From: Buxus sempervirens
Taxonomy: Eukaryota > Streptophyta > Magnoliopsida > Buxales > Buxaceae
Assembly (NCBI GenBank): GCA_947561395.2
Contig: OX387189.1
Coordinates: 23,250,329-23,314,328, forward strand
Reading direction: 5' to 3'
Length of the DNA stretch: 64,000 nucleotides
In this document: positions 12,311 through 24,479 of the stretch, piece after piece
How positions within the stretch are numbered: the first letter of the stretch is position 1
Layout of the letters: each line of letters starts with the position of its first letter
Translations under genes and position numbers: made by a program
The notes under the pieces: generated by a model
What the model was told of the DNA's origin: nothing
Databases searched by the model: none
The model's input: the letters and a program-made list of their open reading frames with translations, nothing else

Positions 12311-13049
12311 CAATACACTTACCAAATTATAGAATTTGTTGAAAATAGCCCCTTAATTACATGAAAGACATTTAAGTAAATGTCCTGTGTATTTATTGCT
12401 CCATTTACTTAAGTCTTTACATGTAAATAAGGTTTTACCCCCCATTTGGAACCAATAAAAATACTTCCAAGGTCTAATTCCCAACCAATAAAAAGTCAAC
12501 TTTCCAGTTCATGCCTAAATCCCGGTTTTAATCAAAAAGCCCGGTTTGGGTTTAATACCCAGATGAGTGATTCAGGAGCCCAGAAAATTCTAGGAGATGT
12601 GTTTACCCATCAATAGACTACAACCAAAATTTGAGCCCGAAACTCCTTGTGGATTTGTCTAGAAAAATTATATACCAAAAGTCAACGTTTTTAACCAGAC
12701 TTAGAATATTTTGAGGTCCGAAACTTTTTATCTCAGAATTGATTGCTTTTTGGTATGGTGACCTTATATGGGATCCTAAGACTATTCCACTCATCTAAAA
12801 TGTGTTTTGAGGTTTTTACAACATTTGTTTTGATTGATTGGATTATGAAAGCGAAATTGAGAATATAGATGTTTTGCTGATTTATGTTTAATCGAAGATT
12901 GGATGCTGTAGTAGAATCTGTATAATGTGTTACTTCTGAAAAGTCAGTTTTGAAACCATAATTGTTTTACTGAAATTTCAGCTACACTATTATGCTAGTT
13001 CACCTTTGAATGCACCAAAATGTTGTTGTGAGATTGGGAACCTTCGAAT

Positions 13050-13170
13050 TATATGAGTTGCTGTTCTGGTTGGAACACTGGTGTGAGTTGATGTTCTGGT
13101 TGGAACACTGGTGTGAGTTGATGTTCTGGTTGGAACACTTGGGAAGAATTACTGTTCTGGTTGGAACAAC
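13050..13170 (+). repeat. 30-bp tandem repeat of small hairpins in S3
   Basis: Four copies with a period of about 30 bp. Each contains TGTTC - TGGTTG - GAACA or a close variant, a 4-5 bp stem with a conserved 6-nt loop. Confidence 0.75.
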
Positions 13171-13324
13171 TTGTGATGTGCATACTGAATGCGGTGTTTT
13201 ATCGGCTATTTATCGGTTTGGTTTAGCTTGTCCTGGATCCAGAGTCTAAGCTTAGTAATGTGATGTATTTTGTTTTATTGGTGTAATGGCATGGCCATGG
13301 AGTGTTGCCACGACTGGTGTAGAG

Positions 13325-13460
13325 CAGCCAGATACCCTGAGTAGGCCTGGTTGTCGATGCCGATACCCGGAGTAGGCCGGCATTGGATGACGATACCCTG
13401 AGTAGGCCGTCATTTCAGAGTGTCCGATACCCTGAGTAGGCCGGAACTGTGTACATGGAG
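13325..13460 (+). repeat. Four-hairpin array with loop ATACCCTGAGTAGGC in S3
   Basis: Four consecutive stem-loops share a 15-nt loop ATACCC(T/G)GAGTAGGC but have different stems: CAGCCAG/CTGGTTG (13325-13353), CGATGCCG/CGGCATTG (13355-13385), ATGACG/CGTCAT (13387-13413) and TCCG/CGGA (13423-13445). All pair, with only G-U exceptions. A second shortened array is at about 13640-13710. Confidence 0.85.
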
Positions 13461-14272
13461 GTGTGGATGTCGCTCTGGCATGTTGATTAACCAATCCAAG
13501 CAACTACATGACATTGACCAATGTTGGTATTTGATTTTTGTTTGACGTGATATGTTTTATTCGCTGGTTTGTTGGTATCTATGGATCATGGAATATTGTT
13601 TACCGATTTTTGGGTATTGTACCTCCTGCCAGTGTAGAGCAGCATCATGACCCTGAGTGGTATGGTGTTGTCAATGCCGATACCCGGAGTAGGCCGGCTA
13701 TACATTGGGAGGCGTGGGCATCGGTTATGATGTGACTTTATTGTTGATACGGGTTGGGACCCGAGTTATATCTTTTGAGTTGTTGAACTATGTTTTCTTC
13801 GATATGTTGCTACCTGGTTATACGTGACTTTACGGCTATATGCATGATTGATATCGTCTTTACCGCTTGGTTTATGCGATGGTTTTCCTCACGGAAGTAA
13901 ATTAGATCGTTGAAGTTTTGTTGGGTTATACGTGTTATCATCGTTGTATATGGTTTGTAATCGTGGCATGTTTTAGAACTGAACAAAATGTATTTGTGCA
14001 TGCATGTGCTGCTCACTGGGATATTCGTATCTCATCCCGTTGCTTTCGTTTTTGTTTTCAGATACTCTTGGAGAGCTCGTTACTTGCGGGTAGTTACTTG
14101 GACATGTGAGTTTTATTTTAATTTGGGAATATTTAAGCGCACTCTGTTATATAGTTATTGTTGTATTCATGTTTTTCCTTCACTCTAATATTGCGATCCT
14201 GTGTTTTAAATTAACCTCCGGGGATGAGTTACGGTGTTATTTCGTGACTCGGATCCGGGGCGTTACACTTAT

Positions 14273-15300
14273 ATAGGGGTTACTTTAGTTAGACAAAAGG
14301 GGGTACTTTGGCTATATAAGGGGTGTACCCTAGGTAAAACAGTGGGGGTACCTTACTTATATGAGAGGAGTACCTCTAGGAAATACAAAGGGTGTACCCT
14401 AGGTAATATAAGGGATGTACCTTAGGTATGTTGGAGGTACTTTAGGGATATAAAGGGGGTACCTTAGCTGTATAAGGGAATGTACCTTAGCTAAATAAGG
14501 GGGTACTTCAAGTAAGACGGTAGGGTACCTTAGTTAAAATAAAGGGACACCTTAGGCAATAGAAGTGAGGTACCTTAGGTATAGCTAGGGGATACTTTAG
14601 GTATTCGAATGGGGTACCTTGGGCAAAACAGTGGAGTACCTTAACCAATATGAGTGAAGTGCCTTGGGTAATACAAGGGGATGCCTTAGGCAAACACAAG
14701 GGGGATACCTTAGGCAAACACAGGGGTACCTTAGGTAAATGAAAGGGGATACCTTAGGTAAACACAGGGGTACCTTAGGTAAATGCAAGGGGATACCTTA
14801 GGTAAACCCAGGGGTACCTTAGGCAATTAAAGTAGGGTACCTTAGGTGAAACAGTGGAATACCTTGGGTGTACTTTGGGCACACAATGGGGGTACCTTAG
14901 GGATACAAGTGGGGTACCTTAGGTAAATCAAAGGGATACCTTAGGCAAACATAGGGGTACCTTAGGGATATAAGTGGAGTACCTTAGGCAATGTGAGTGA
15001 GGTACCTTGGACAATATAAGAGGGTACCTTAGGGATAATTAGGGGATACTTTAGGTATACTTGAGTGGTACCTTGGGTAACACTTGGATATACTTTGAGT
15101 AATACATTGGGGTACTTCGGGTAATACATGAGGTACTTTAGTGGCATTTGGGAGGGTACCTTGGGTAACCTTAGGAGGTTCTTTAGGTAATCTTAGGAAT
15201 TACTTGAAGTACATGTGAGAGGTACCTTGGGTACACTTAGATGAAGATTTGGGTACACTCAGAAGGTACTTTAAGTATACTCGGGAGATGATTTGTGGTA
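14273..15300 (-). repeat. GGTACCTTAGG minisatellite, part 2 (in S2)
   Basis: Continuation of the degenerate array after S3, about 1 kb with more than 30 units. Alternating longer units carry AAACACAGG or AAATGAAAGG spacers. The small open frames here are by-products of the periodicity. Confidence 0.85.
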
Positions 15301-15812
15301 CACTTAACTCCAATTTTTCCGAATTTGATTTCCAATTCACTAGATCTAATTGAAAGATATCTTAGCCAATTGTAACTAAGACATAACACTAACTAAGCTT
15401 TTCTTTAACAACTTCAATTCGATTCCCCTAACTCTTTAGGTATAATCCATACTTACCCCATCTTCATAACACAATTTCTTAATTAGTCTAATAATCACAC
15501 TTTAGATAATTAAGCTTAATAATTAAGGTATAATCTGGGACGGGGTTTTACAGTTTGCCCAAATCGGAGTCCAAATAAAGAAGATATGAGCAATTGAAGT
15601 TTCTGAGCAGCAAAGCCGGAAACTGCACACGTGGCAAAAGAACTACACACGTGACAGCAAACACAGATAAATATCTCAAGGATTAATCCGTAAATATAAA
15701 AAATCTACAAAATATCTCAGGGACTAAACCAAAATTGCACAGGGGGCAATCTGCGGATATCCAAAAGTATCAAATTGGTCAAGTCGAGGGGCAAATCCGT
15801 AAATATCCTGTT

Positions 15813-16021
15813 TGTATCCAACCATATATGCCGGATACACACATTTTTCTTCATATCCGAACTTGAATGTCGAATACAAGAGATACGCTCGCTGGATTCG
15901 CGCAGATTTCCCGACAGATTTTCGGCGGAATTAAATTTTTCAAATGAGTATGTCTTGTATCCGACATTAAATGTCGAATACAAAGAGGTAACAGTGTATC
16001 CGGCCTTGATGGCTGGATACA
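15813..16021 (+). repeat. Hairpin cluster GTATCC...GGATAC in S1
   Basis: Four inverted repeats: TGTATCC/GGATACA (15813-15839); a weaker one near 15853-15876; GTATCCGACAT/ATGTCGAATAC (15957-15981, 10 of 11 pairs); and TGTATCCGGCC/GGCTGGATACA (15995-16021, 11 pairs with one G-U). They end about 10 bp before the S1 TATA box. Confidence 0.75.
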
Positions 16022-16031
16022 ATATGTGTTC

Positions 16032-16038
16032 TATAAAA
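16032..16038 (+). promoter_or_regulatory. TATA box of S1
   Basis: TATAAAA followed by a GC-rich stretch, downstream of the hairpin cluster. The most TATA-like site of S1. Confidence 0.5.
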
Positions 16039-17600
16039 TGGGCAGCACCCCCTCTTGCCCAGGGTTGGCTCCTTGTTGCTGGCCTTGCCTTCTTTCTCCC
16101 CTTCCTTCCCTCATCCGAGCCCCTCTCTTTTGAGCACTTTTTGTCTCCACAACCCCCACTCCATCCCAAGACCATTGAACCTCTTGCATTCTTCTTCTTC
16201 TCCACTTTCCTACTAAAACAAAAAGGAGCTTTGCTGCTGTTGGTGCAAGAAGAAGGGAGCTCCAGCACCTGTGTTACCTCAAGGAGGTGTCTCCACCTTT
16301 CACAAGAGCCCAAGAACCATCAGGTATTACTTCCTATCAACTTCTACCTTACATATATGAAAATGAGGGTCTTTGGAGCATGATAATGAGCTGGGTTTTC
16401 TCCCTACTGTAAGCTTGTTCAAGTGTCTGTATTGCATGCATTCTCTTCCCTTTCTTTGTTACATAAGGATCTCCAAGGTAAGATGAGTATTGCGTTTGGC
16501 TCCAGGAGAGTGAGGGATAGTCCATCACCTTTGTTTAGTCTTACCAAGCTACTGTTTTGAGTACATTTGAGCCATCTCAAGAGGAGCCTGTTCCTCTCTC
16601 ATTTTATCTAATGTACCCTTATAATAACCCCCCGTTTCCCTTCTTGATTTTCTCTTTTCTCACTTTTTATTGTAATTTTTCTGGGTGATTTGCTGCTGGC
16701 CGTACCTCTCTTTGCTTGTTGTTCTTGGCTATAGTTACAACATGCTCCATAATCCCCCCTTTAAATGCTACTATTTTGCTCATCCATGTGCCCCCATGGC
16801 TAATGCATATCCATAGCATGTTGCTGTCTTAGTTTGTTGTTTTGTTCTAGTGAATTAATGTGCTTCTTGCCCAGCTATTGCTATGTTTCCAGCCTCTAGT
16901 AGCCCTGTTTTCCTTTTTTATTACCACAGGTCACTTGTTTACCTTTCATGGGTGCATGCATAGCATGTCTTGTTGTTTGAAGTTATTGACAAGGTCCCTC
17001 TCACCTTTAGTATGCTGTCGACCCCAACTACAGTGGCCATGCCTATTTCCATACAGCATTCTTTTCTCTTACTCTTCTTCCTTGGTGCATGCATGACCTG
17101 TCTGCTTGGTTCATAACTTTGCATGCATGCATGTGTAAATCCCACGACCATGCTCCTCTTCCCCATTTAAACCCACTGTTTGGGATGTCTACATACCTCA
17201 CCACCCCTTTTATATTTGTTGTCCTTGCATTGTCACAACAGATTTCACTCACTGTTCTTTTTTTTCTTTTTCTCTGGTTAATTTGTGCCTACATGAATGC
17301 TGCTTCCCCCCTGTGGTTTTTTTTTTATAGATATGCATGCGTGTTTTCTTTTCCATGTATCCTGCTGTTTTGTGGTCAACAAGCATGTCCCCCTCTCCCC
17401 TTTGCTTACTATTTTAAAATCTTAACATGGCCCCCTCCCACCCCATGCATAGCTACTGCTTTTTTTTGACTAAACCAAGCATGCTGCTGGTTGTGTGCAC
17501 TTACCCTGTCTTTGTTTACTTGCTGTTTTTCTTGGTATATATATATATATAAGCATGCCCCCTCACCCCACAATCCCCTTGCAGTGATCCATGTAAGTTG

Positions 17601-17647
17601 CTGCTGGGGACAGCAGTAGCCTCTTGTGCTACTGCTGTCCCTAGCAG
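17601..17647 (+). repeat. 20-bp hairpin in S1
   Basis: 5' arm 17601-17620 and 3' arm 17628-17647 pair over 20 positions with a single G-U and a 7-nt loop CTCTTGT. It is the longest near-perfect stem noted in S1. It is shorter than a typical plant miRNA precursor. Confidence 0.8.
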
Positions 17648-18729
17648 GTCTGTCAACACACAGGCTCCCTAACCCTTTAACATTTGCTATTTTTTTATAT
17701 GCATGTGAGTATGATCCCCTTCCCCTTTTACATGTGTGATTTTAGCATGTTGAAACCCCTTGTAATGGCTGCTATCCTAAACACCTGCAGCAAGTGTTTT
17801 TGTGTCAAGTTAGTGTGCATGCAGGGTCCCTTTTTAGAGTTGCTGTTAGTAGCAACAGCAGCACCCCACTCCCCTCTTTGTTACATGATAACCTCACCTA
17901 AGCATGCTTAGGCTTTCTGATTTGTGATTCCTCTTAGTGGCTTGCCATACTTGCATCCTTTAGCCTGCTGAGCTCTTCCTTAAATCCTTTTTTCTTGTTG
18001 CTGTTCCCAGCACCTGCAGCAGTTTCTTTCATGATGAAACTTACCTAATATGTTCCCTCACCAGACCCCTTTGCAATGCACAGGTTAATCCCCCATTAGC
18101 ATGCTCCCTTACCCCCTTTACCTTCTCAGTTTGTTGTTTTGCTTATTCTGGTGAATCCAAGTGCTCCCTTGCCACAGCTGCTGTTCTAACCAAGATTATT
18201 CACCTGTTTGCATTCCCAACCCCGTCCTAAACACCATGCATGAATGTAGTCCCATTCCCACTACCCCATGCATTGCTTACCTCCATTTGCATGCTGGGAT
18301 CTGGTTTAAGTTTTCTCTTGTCGATAGTTATTCCATGCTCTACGACATGCACTACCTTGTGATAAACTTGCATGTTTTGATGTGCTTTGTTATTGGCCTT
18401 GGGTTATGCATTGATTGATGATGTGGGGTTACCAAAAGTGGGGTGCCATGACCCCTTTGCTGCTGTTGTGTGACTGAAAAGAAATGAGGAGGGGCAGCAG
18501 CCCCATGCCTTCCCCCTTACCCTCTTGATTATGTTGAGAAATCCCAGAAGGGATCAAAGGGATGCTCCCCCATATCTGAACCAATGTGGGCCCTCTCAGG
18601 GGCCCACAAAATTTATAGAGCTGCCTAGGAAGCCCATAGGAGCATCCCCACCTACAAAATCCCCTAAAAATGCAAATTTATAGAGCTGCATGTTTTGATG
18701 TGCCCATAGGAGCTGCCTAGGGCCTGTGG

Positions 18730-18792
18730 GTAGCCGACCTCCATGGTCGGCTACATTAAAGTTTGTGTAGCCGACCAGGAAGGTCGGCTACA
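18730..18792 (+). repeat. Two hairpins with stem TAGCCGACC/GGTCGGCTA in S1
   Basis: GTAGCCGACC - TCCAT - GGTCGGCTAC (18730-18754) and TGTAGCCGACC - AGGAA - GGTCGGCTACA (18766-18792) are both perfect. The same stem words recur in S9 at 46404-46550. Confidence 0.85.
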
Positions 18793-19829
18793 TGCCAGAA
18801 ATGCCATTTTTTTATTCTTTGATTTTTGTTGCATTTTGCATGGTCTCACAATTGAACCAATAGACCCGGAAACCCAGCATGGGACATGGACCACCGGTCC
18901 AACTGGATACACAGTGGGCCTTCCAACGGGGCCCACCAAGCCCGACAAATAATGGAATGCAAGCATGGAACCTAAGCAAGGAAAGTAAATTAACTAACCA
19001 AGCTGGGCGGGCCAACCCAACCTGATTTGTGGCATGGTATTTAGATAGCATTGTTTGTCCGAGACCAAGGGCAAGGGCCTACCGGGCCCACCAAAGCCCA
19101 CTAACCAACCAAGTAAGGGTTCAAAACCCTAACTTCACAGAACTTGGGCTTTCAAGCCCAAATCTGGACCACGGGCCCCACGCCCAATGTCCAGCCCATT
19201 TTGGCGAATCTAAGGAAGATAAGTTAAAATACTTGGTCACCACTGCGAGGCCCACCCAGGGGCCCGCAAAACAATACAGGTACACTTTTTTTGCATGAAA
19301 ATCACTTAAGTCTCTAATTTGAACAGTTAAGTAAAAATCTATATACTTAATCAAATCCCGAAGGGCCTTTTAGGCTAGACAAAGGCCCACTAGGAGGCAT
19401 TTGGGCTTAACCAAGCCCACCAAGGACACCGTAGGCCTTCCAACGAGGCCCACCCGATCAGACTAAGACCACTTAATTAAGCAATATAAAAGCAATTAAA
19501 GGGACCCACATCACTCAGGTGGTCCCACCAGACTTAACCAAATTGCATGCTGGATTAGGAATCGGGTGAGAAATCAGCGAGTTGACTCAAAACCAGGAGA
19601 AACCTATAGGCCCCATCATCCGATGGGGCAGACCGGGGTGTCTACTGACTTCCTCGGACTGTAACCGAGACCTTACTTAGAATCTCAAGCCGCAAACCAT
19701 CCCAATAGACAAACTTAGGCACCCAGGTATCCACCTACACCCCATCAGGTGGTAGCGACTCCCTTTTTCCTGCTTTACCCTCCTGGAGGCACGCAAATCC
19801 ATGCGCCCTGCCATGCGACCCTGTGCACA

Positions 19830-20039
19830 GAAAGACACAGATCACGATATGTGGTACACCCTGGAAGCACCAAAATGTACAGAAACCTTAGGGATATCTA
19901 TTGGTGGTCTGGAATGAAGAGGGAAGTTGCTGAGTTTATATCGAAGTGTTTTGTGTGCCAGCAGGTGAAGGCTGAGCACAAGAAGTCACCTGGATTATTG
20001 CAACCGCTTCCTATCCCTGAATGGAAGTGGGAGCATATA
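19830..20039 (+). pseudogene. Integrase N-terminal fragment of element A
   Basis: Zinc-binding HHCC domain of chromovirus integrase: VHPGSTKMYRNL, then the Cys pair in CFVCQQVKAEH, then PLPIPEWKWEHI. The first residues belong to the frame interrupted by S1. The frame is cut after HI by S4 and resumes at 26340. This piece itself has no stop. Confidence 0.9.
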
Positions 20040-20494
20040 TGTAAAATCCTGAATTTTTAATAAAATTAAAATTTTGATTTTATGGTTGTTAATTTATTTA
20101 ATTAGTGGAAAATTTTAGAAATAAAGAAAAGGAAATTAATTAGAGTAAAATTTCAAAACTTAGATATGAAGAATTATTAAAAGGGATAAATTGGTTACTT
20201 AAGTTCCATGATTGGGTTCTGGTGATGCGGTAGTGTAGCGAGCAAGGGTAATTTTGGAATTTCTGGAAATTAATGTGAAGAGATTTTAATTTAAAGCAAG
20301 TGATGGATATAAATTTAGCCGATTAATAATTAATATGTTAAAATTTATTTTGTTTGAGTAATATGCTAGTGTAGGCTATCGGTGGAGTGGCAAGAACCTG
20401 ATCGCATACTTAAATGATTTGAATAGGTAGGAATCCTTGGTTAGGCAAGCATGCAGCAGATCATGAGTTAATTGGTTGAACACCTACTGCAGAT

Positions 20495-20502
20495 TATAAA
20501 TA
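20495..20502 (+). promoter_or_regulatory. TATA box of S4
   Basis: TATAAATA about 455 bp into S4, in a position comparable to that in S3. Confidence 0.55.
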
Positions 20503-21190
20503 GTCAAAATTCAATTGGGCAAGGTTCAGTTGAACTATTGCAAGAGAATTCAGGAGGGCAAGGGCTGAACCAGATTGTCTGGAGGAAGAAGAAAGTCTAA
20601 TTGAGGGAGAAATCACACCCATTGGTGGAAGTAATTAGGAGTGATCTGAGAATCTAATGGCTGAGTTGCTGTAGAGAATCGTTCAATTCATTGGTTGATC
20701 TCATGGAGATCTGGTGAGTGTATTTCAGATCTGATTGGTGTGAGCAAATGGAGAGAGAAGTTAGGAGTTGGATTAGATCTGATCAGATCTAACTTTGTTG
20801 ATGGAGGTCGGTGAGTGAGCGGCAAACAAATTTGGAGATTCTAAGCTGCTGAGATCGGAGAGTGCAAGGTGCTGGTGGTTTTTTATTTCCTCAGGTGAGT
20901 AGCACCCACTTTTCCTTGGATTTGAGTTTTAAATTTCATTTGAATATGGATTTCAAGCTTTTGTATATTAGTCCTTTGTTGATAATCGATTATAAGAGAA
21001 AATTTTGATCGGTGAACGATCTATGATCCAAATAATTTCGATTAGGGTTTATTTAGCTGTTAGGAGATGGAGAATGTGATCTGTGTCAATTTTGGATGGA
21101 GTTATTAGTTCAGAAATGCTAAATTTCATCATATCAGTAGTTAACTTTACGTTTGTATGATAAAACACTTGGCGCCAACTACGGCTAACC

Positions 21191-21218
21191 TGGCGCTAAC
21201 CTCTGAAGGTTAGCGCTA
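21191..21218 (+). repeat. GCGCTAACCT hairpin in S4
   Basis: GCGCTAACCT - CTGA - AGGTTAGCGC is a perfect 10-bp stem, extendable to 12 with one G-U. Related half-sites GGTTAGCGCC and GGCTAACC follow at 21430-21475. Confidence 0.85.
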
Positions 21219-22430
21219 GTTCAAATTTTACTTGGTGCTAACCTGGCGCTAACCGCCCATGCAATTTTAAATGGCTATGAGCGGCTAATGCAAAACAAGC
21301 TATATTCCCTAGTTTTAAAGCCTAAATCTAGTTCTAAGAGTCCCTAATAGTTGCTAGCAGTAGTTTAATGTAATGGGAAAATAAGAAATCACTATAACTA
21401 AATTTTGGAAGTATTAAATTGAATTCTGGAGGTTAGCGCCAGTCATTATTCACATTAGCCATGTGCGGCTAACCTTCCAAAAATAAATTCTCTTTGTTTA
21501 ATTGTCTAAAGTTTGTTCTCAGAGTCTCAAGTAGATGTTAACAGTAAGTTATGGTAATTTGGAGTTAAGAAAACCATATAATTAAATTATAGAGGAGTTA
21601 AAATAGAAGTGTAAGTGTTACTGTTGTAATCAGCAACCTCAAGAGGTGCGGCTGATTCCTTAAAGTTAGATTTTGATGTTTAAAAATCTACACACCTGTC
21701 CTATGAGAATTTAATAGGGGATAGTAATATTTGGTTCAGATTTTAGTAGAGAAATTTTATACCATTTTGATTTAGAAGAATTAGAGAGAGGAAGTTTATA
21801 TAATTGAGCTAAGTGTTTACTTTATTGGACTTATGGTTTCACAAAAATTTGCCTACGATTTGAAGCAAGTATCATGTGTTCCAATTTTCCGGATTACTGA
21901 TATGAGCCAAATTTCATTTGAGTTAGTTTTCTTTTCCAAAGAACTTGGGTCTGGTTGAGTTAATTACTATATTCAAGTGATTTAATAATAGTTTTTGTCT
22001 TGCCCCATATCATAGTTGCTGTTTTGAATTAAATTACGATTCCGAGATGTATGAATTCTGAATCTAGGTTGTTTATATTATTTCTTATTTTTGCTGTTAC
22101 CTAAATGATGCATTGAAATGATTTTTATACTCAGAATGATTTCATGAGTTAATTATTTAGAGTTTGAATTATTATTGGATTTTGTTGACATGACATGTGG
22201 AGAAACTCCATGATGGAGGATTTGGTCCTGAAGGACCCATGATTTTGTACTTAATCGCATTGGGCTATTTGTGTGGATTACATGGTGGAATATGCATTGG
22301 ATTAAATTGCTGGTTTTATTTTATTGCTGGTCTAGCTTGCCTTGGATCCATGTCTAAGCTTAGTAATGTAATGTTATTGCTTCATTGGTGTAATTGCATG
22401 GCCTTGAGTGTTGCCACTATCGGTTTAGAG

Positions 22431-22553
22431 CAGCCCGAAACCCTAAGTAGGCCGGGTTGTCAATGCCGAAACCCGGGGAGTAGGCCAACATTGGATGACA
22501 AAACCTGAGTAGGCCGTCATTTTAGAGTTTCGAAACCCTGAGTAGGCCGGAAC
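22431..22553 (+). repeat. Four-hairpin AGTAGGC array in S4 (first)
   Basis: Same order as in S3. Stems are CAGCCCG/CGGGTTG (22431-22459), CAATGCCG/CAACATTG with two mismatches, ATGACA/CGTCAT, and GTTTCG/CGGAAC (one G-U). The loop is AAACCC(T/G)(A/G)AGTAGGC, lengthened by two G in the second unit. The first stem differs from S3 at two paired positions. Confidence 0.85.
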
Positions 22554-23156
22554 TGTGTACATGGAGGGGTGGATGTCACCTTGTGTAACGCCCCAGATCC
22601 GAGTTACGTAGTTAAACCATAACACGTCTCCAGAGGTTAGCATATAACACAGGACCGCAATATCAAAGTGAAGGAAAAACATGAATATAACAATAACTAT
22701 ATAACAGAGTGCGCTAAAATAATCCCAAACGGAAATAAACTCACATGACCAAGTAACTACCCGCAAGTATTGTCCTCTCCAGGAGCAGCTGAAAACAAAA
22801 CAAAACAATACGGAATGAAATACGAATATCCCAATGAACAGCACATGCATGCACAAATACATTTAGTTAAGTTCTAAAACATGCCATGGTTATAAACCAT
22901 ATACAATGATGATAAATTGCATATTCTGAATAATCCGACTAAACTTCAATAATCCAATTTATATTAGTGCGGAAAACCATCAGGTAAATCAAGCAATAAC
23001 AATCTGTTTCCAATCCCGAAGATATTGATAAAATATTGATTAACTGACAACAACATAGCGAATAACCATGATTTCGTATCTCAAGATATAATTCTAGATA
23101 TACCAATGTCATATAACACAAGGTCTTCTCATAACCATGCCCACGCCTCCAAATGT

Positions 23157-23270
23157 ATATCCGACCTACTCAGGGTTTCGGATATTGAAATGACTGCATC
23201 ATCCAATGCCGGCCTACTCAAGGTTTCGGCATTGACAACACTGAACCACTTAGGGTCACGATGCTGCTCT
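23157..23270 (-). repeat. AGTAGGC hairpin array in S5 (second)
   Basis: Minus-strand stems ATATCCG/CGGATAT around AAACCCTGAGTAGG and AATGCCG/CGGCATT around a one-base variant loop. A variant unit containing TGACCCTAAGTGG follows. Confidence 0.75.
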
Positions 23271-23450
23271 ACATCGGCAGGAGATACAAATACCCAATAA
23301 CCGGTAAACCATATTCCATGAACCATAAATACCAATGAATAAAACATATCACATCAAACAAAATCAAATACCAACATTGGTCAATGTCATGTAGTTGTTT
23401 ACATTGGTTAATTGACATGCCAAGGCGACATCCACCCCTCCATGTACATA

Positions 23451-23577
23451 GTTCCGGCCTACTCAGGGTTTCAGACACTCTAAAATGACGGCCTACTCAG
23501 GGTTTCGTCATCCAATGCAGGCCTACTCCCCGGGTTTCTGCATTGACAACCAAGCCTACTCAGGGTTTTTGGCTGCT
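23451..23577 (-). repeat. Four-hairpin AGTAGGC array in S5 (first)
   Basis: Minus-strand stems: CAGCCAA/TTGGTTG, CAATGCAG/CTGCATTG, ATGACG/CGTCAT and a short fourth. Compared with S3 and S4, both arms of stems one and two have changed together while the loop is kept. Confidence 0.85.
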
Positions 23578-24479
23578 CTACACCAGCAGTGGCAGCACTC
23601 AATGCCATGCAATTACACCAACGAAGCAATAACATCACATTACTAAGCTTAGACTCTGGATCCAGGACAAGCTAAACCAGCAGTAAATATAAAACTAGCA
23701 AATCAACCCAATGTGTTTTCCATCATATAAAATTGACATATAAATCAACATGTTCAAGTGAATCAATCCTGAAGTGTACCGTGCATTCGAAGATGAACTA
23801 GCATAATAGTGTAGATGCATTTCAGCAAAATAAATATGGTTTCAAAACTGACTTTTCAGAAGTAAACACATTATACAGAAACAATTACAGCATCCAAACT
23901 TTGATTAAACATAAATCAGCAAACAGCTCCTAGATTCTCAATTTCATTTTCATAAACCAAATCAACCAAAACGAATGTCATAAAATCCTCAAAACACATC
24001 TTGGATGAGTGGAATAGTCTTAGGATCCCCTATAAGGTCACCATACCAAAAATAATCAATTCTAAAACAAAAAGTTTTGGACCTCAAAATATTCTGAGTC
24101 TGGTTAAAAACGTTGACTTTTGGTATATAAATTTTCTAGACAAATCTACAAGGAGTTTCGGGCTCAAATTTTGGTTGTAGTCTATTGAAGGGTAAACACA
24201 TCTCCTAGAATTTTATGGGCTTCTGAATCACTCATCTGGGTATCAAACCCAAACCGGGATTTTTGATAAAAACCGGGAAAACTGAAAATTTAGGCATGAA
24301 CTGGAAAGTTGACTTTTTATTGGCTGGGAATTGGACCTTTGAAGTATTTTTATTGGTTCCAAATGGGGGGTAAAACCTTATTTACATGTAAAGACTTAAG
24401 TAAATGAAGCAATAAATACACAGGACATTTACTTAAATGTCTTTGATGTAATTAAGGGGCTGTTTTCAACAATTTGGGT

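Larger units (their letters stand above)
11201..14267 (+). mobile_element. S3: solo LTR (3067 bp) inside S2
   Basis: Starts TGTAAAATCC and ends GGGGCGTTACA. An exact 5-bp duplication CTTAT lies at 11196-11200 and 14268-14272. No coding content. In order: TATA box (11490), GC-rich hairpin cluster (12061-12310), module shared with S2 and S5 (12430-12740), 30-bp tandem hairpins (13050-13170), and the AGTAGGC hairpin arrays (13325-13460 and 13640-13710). It is the same superfamily of LTR as S4, S5 and S8, judged by the ends and by the shared arrays. Confidence 0.95.
8348..15552 (-). mobile_element. S2: solo LTR, minus strand, inside S1
   Basis: On the minus strand it starts TGTAAAACCCCG (at 15552) and ends GGGGCGGTACA (at 8348). 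An exact 5-bp duplication GTTTG lies at 8343-8347 and 15553-15557. Net length without S3 is about 4.1 kb, with no coding capacity. It contains a three-unit hairpin array (9179-9285), a TATA box (10633-10640), and the GGTACC-rich minisatellite split by S3. The segment 9460-9780 is shared with S3 and S5. Confidence 0.92.
8031..19829 (+). mobile_element. S1: solo Tat/Ogre-type LTR inserted in pol of element A
   Basis: Begins TGTAAGCACC and ends GTGCACA. It is flanked by GAAGG (8026-8030) and GAAAG (19830-19834), a 5-bp target duplication with one mismatch. After removal the host frame continues from LEEG to HRSRYVVHPGSTKMY. No internal region is present, so it is a solo LTR left by recombination. 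Net length without S2 is about 4.6 kb. The part 15558-19829 has no coding content. It holds hairpins, CT-rich stretches, an AT repeat near 17536 and a PBS-like TAGCGACTCC at 19753-19762. Confidence 0.9.

Noticed and set aside
15717..16383. Open frames of about 200 codons on both strands
   Set aside because: They overlie the hairpin and CT-rich parts of the S1 LTR, have low-complexity composition and no domain. Opposite-strand frames of similar length point to composition.
17601..17647. A miRNA gene
   Set aside because: The arms are only 20 bp with a 7-nt loop, shorter than plant precursors, and there is no expression evidence. Kept as a hairpin only.
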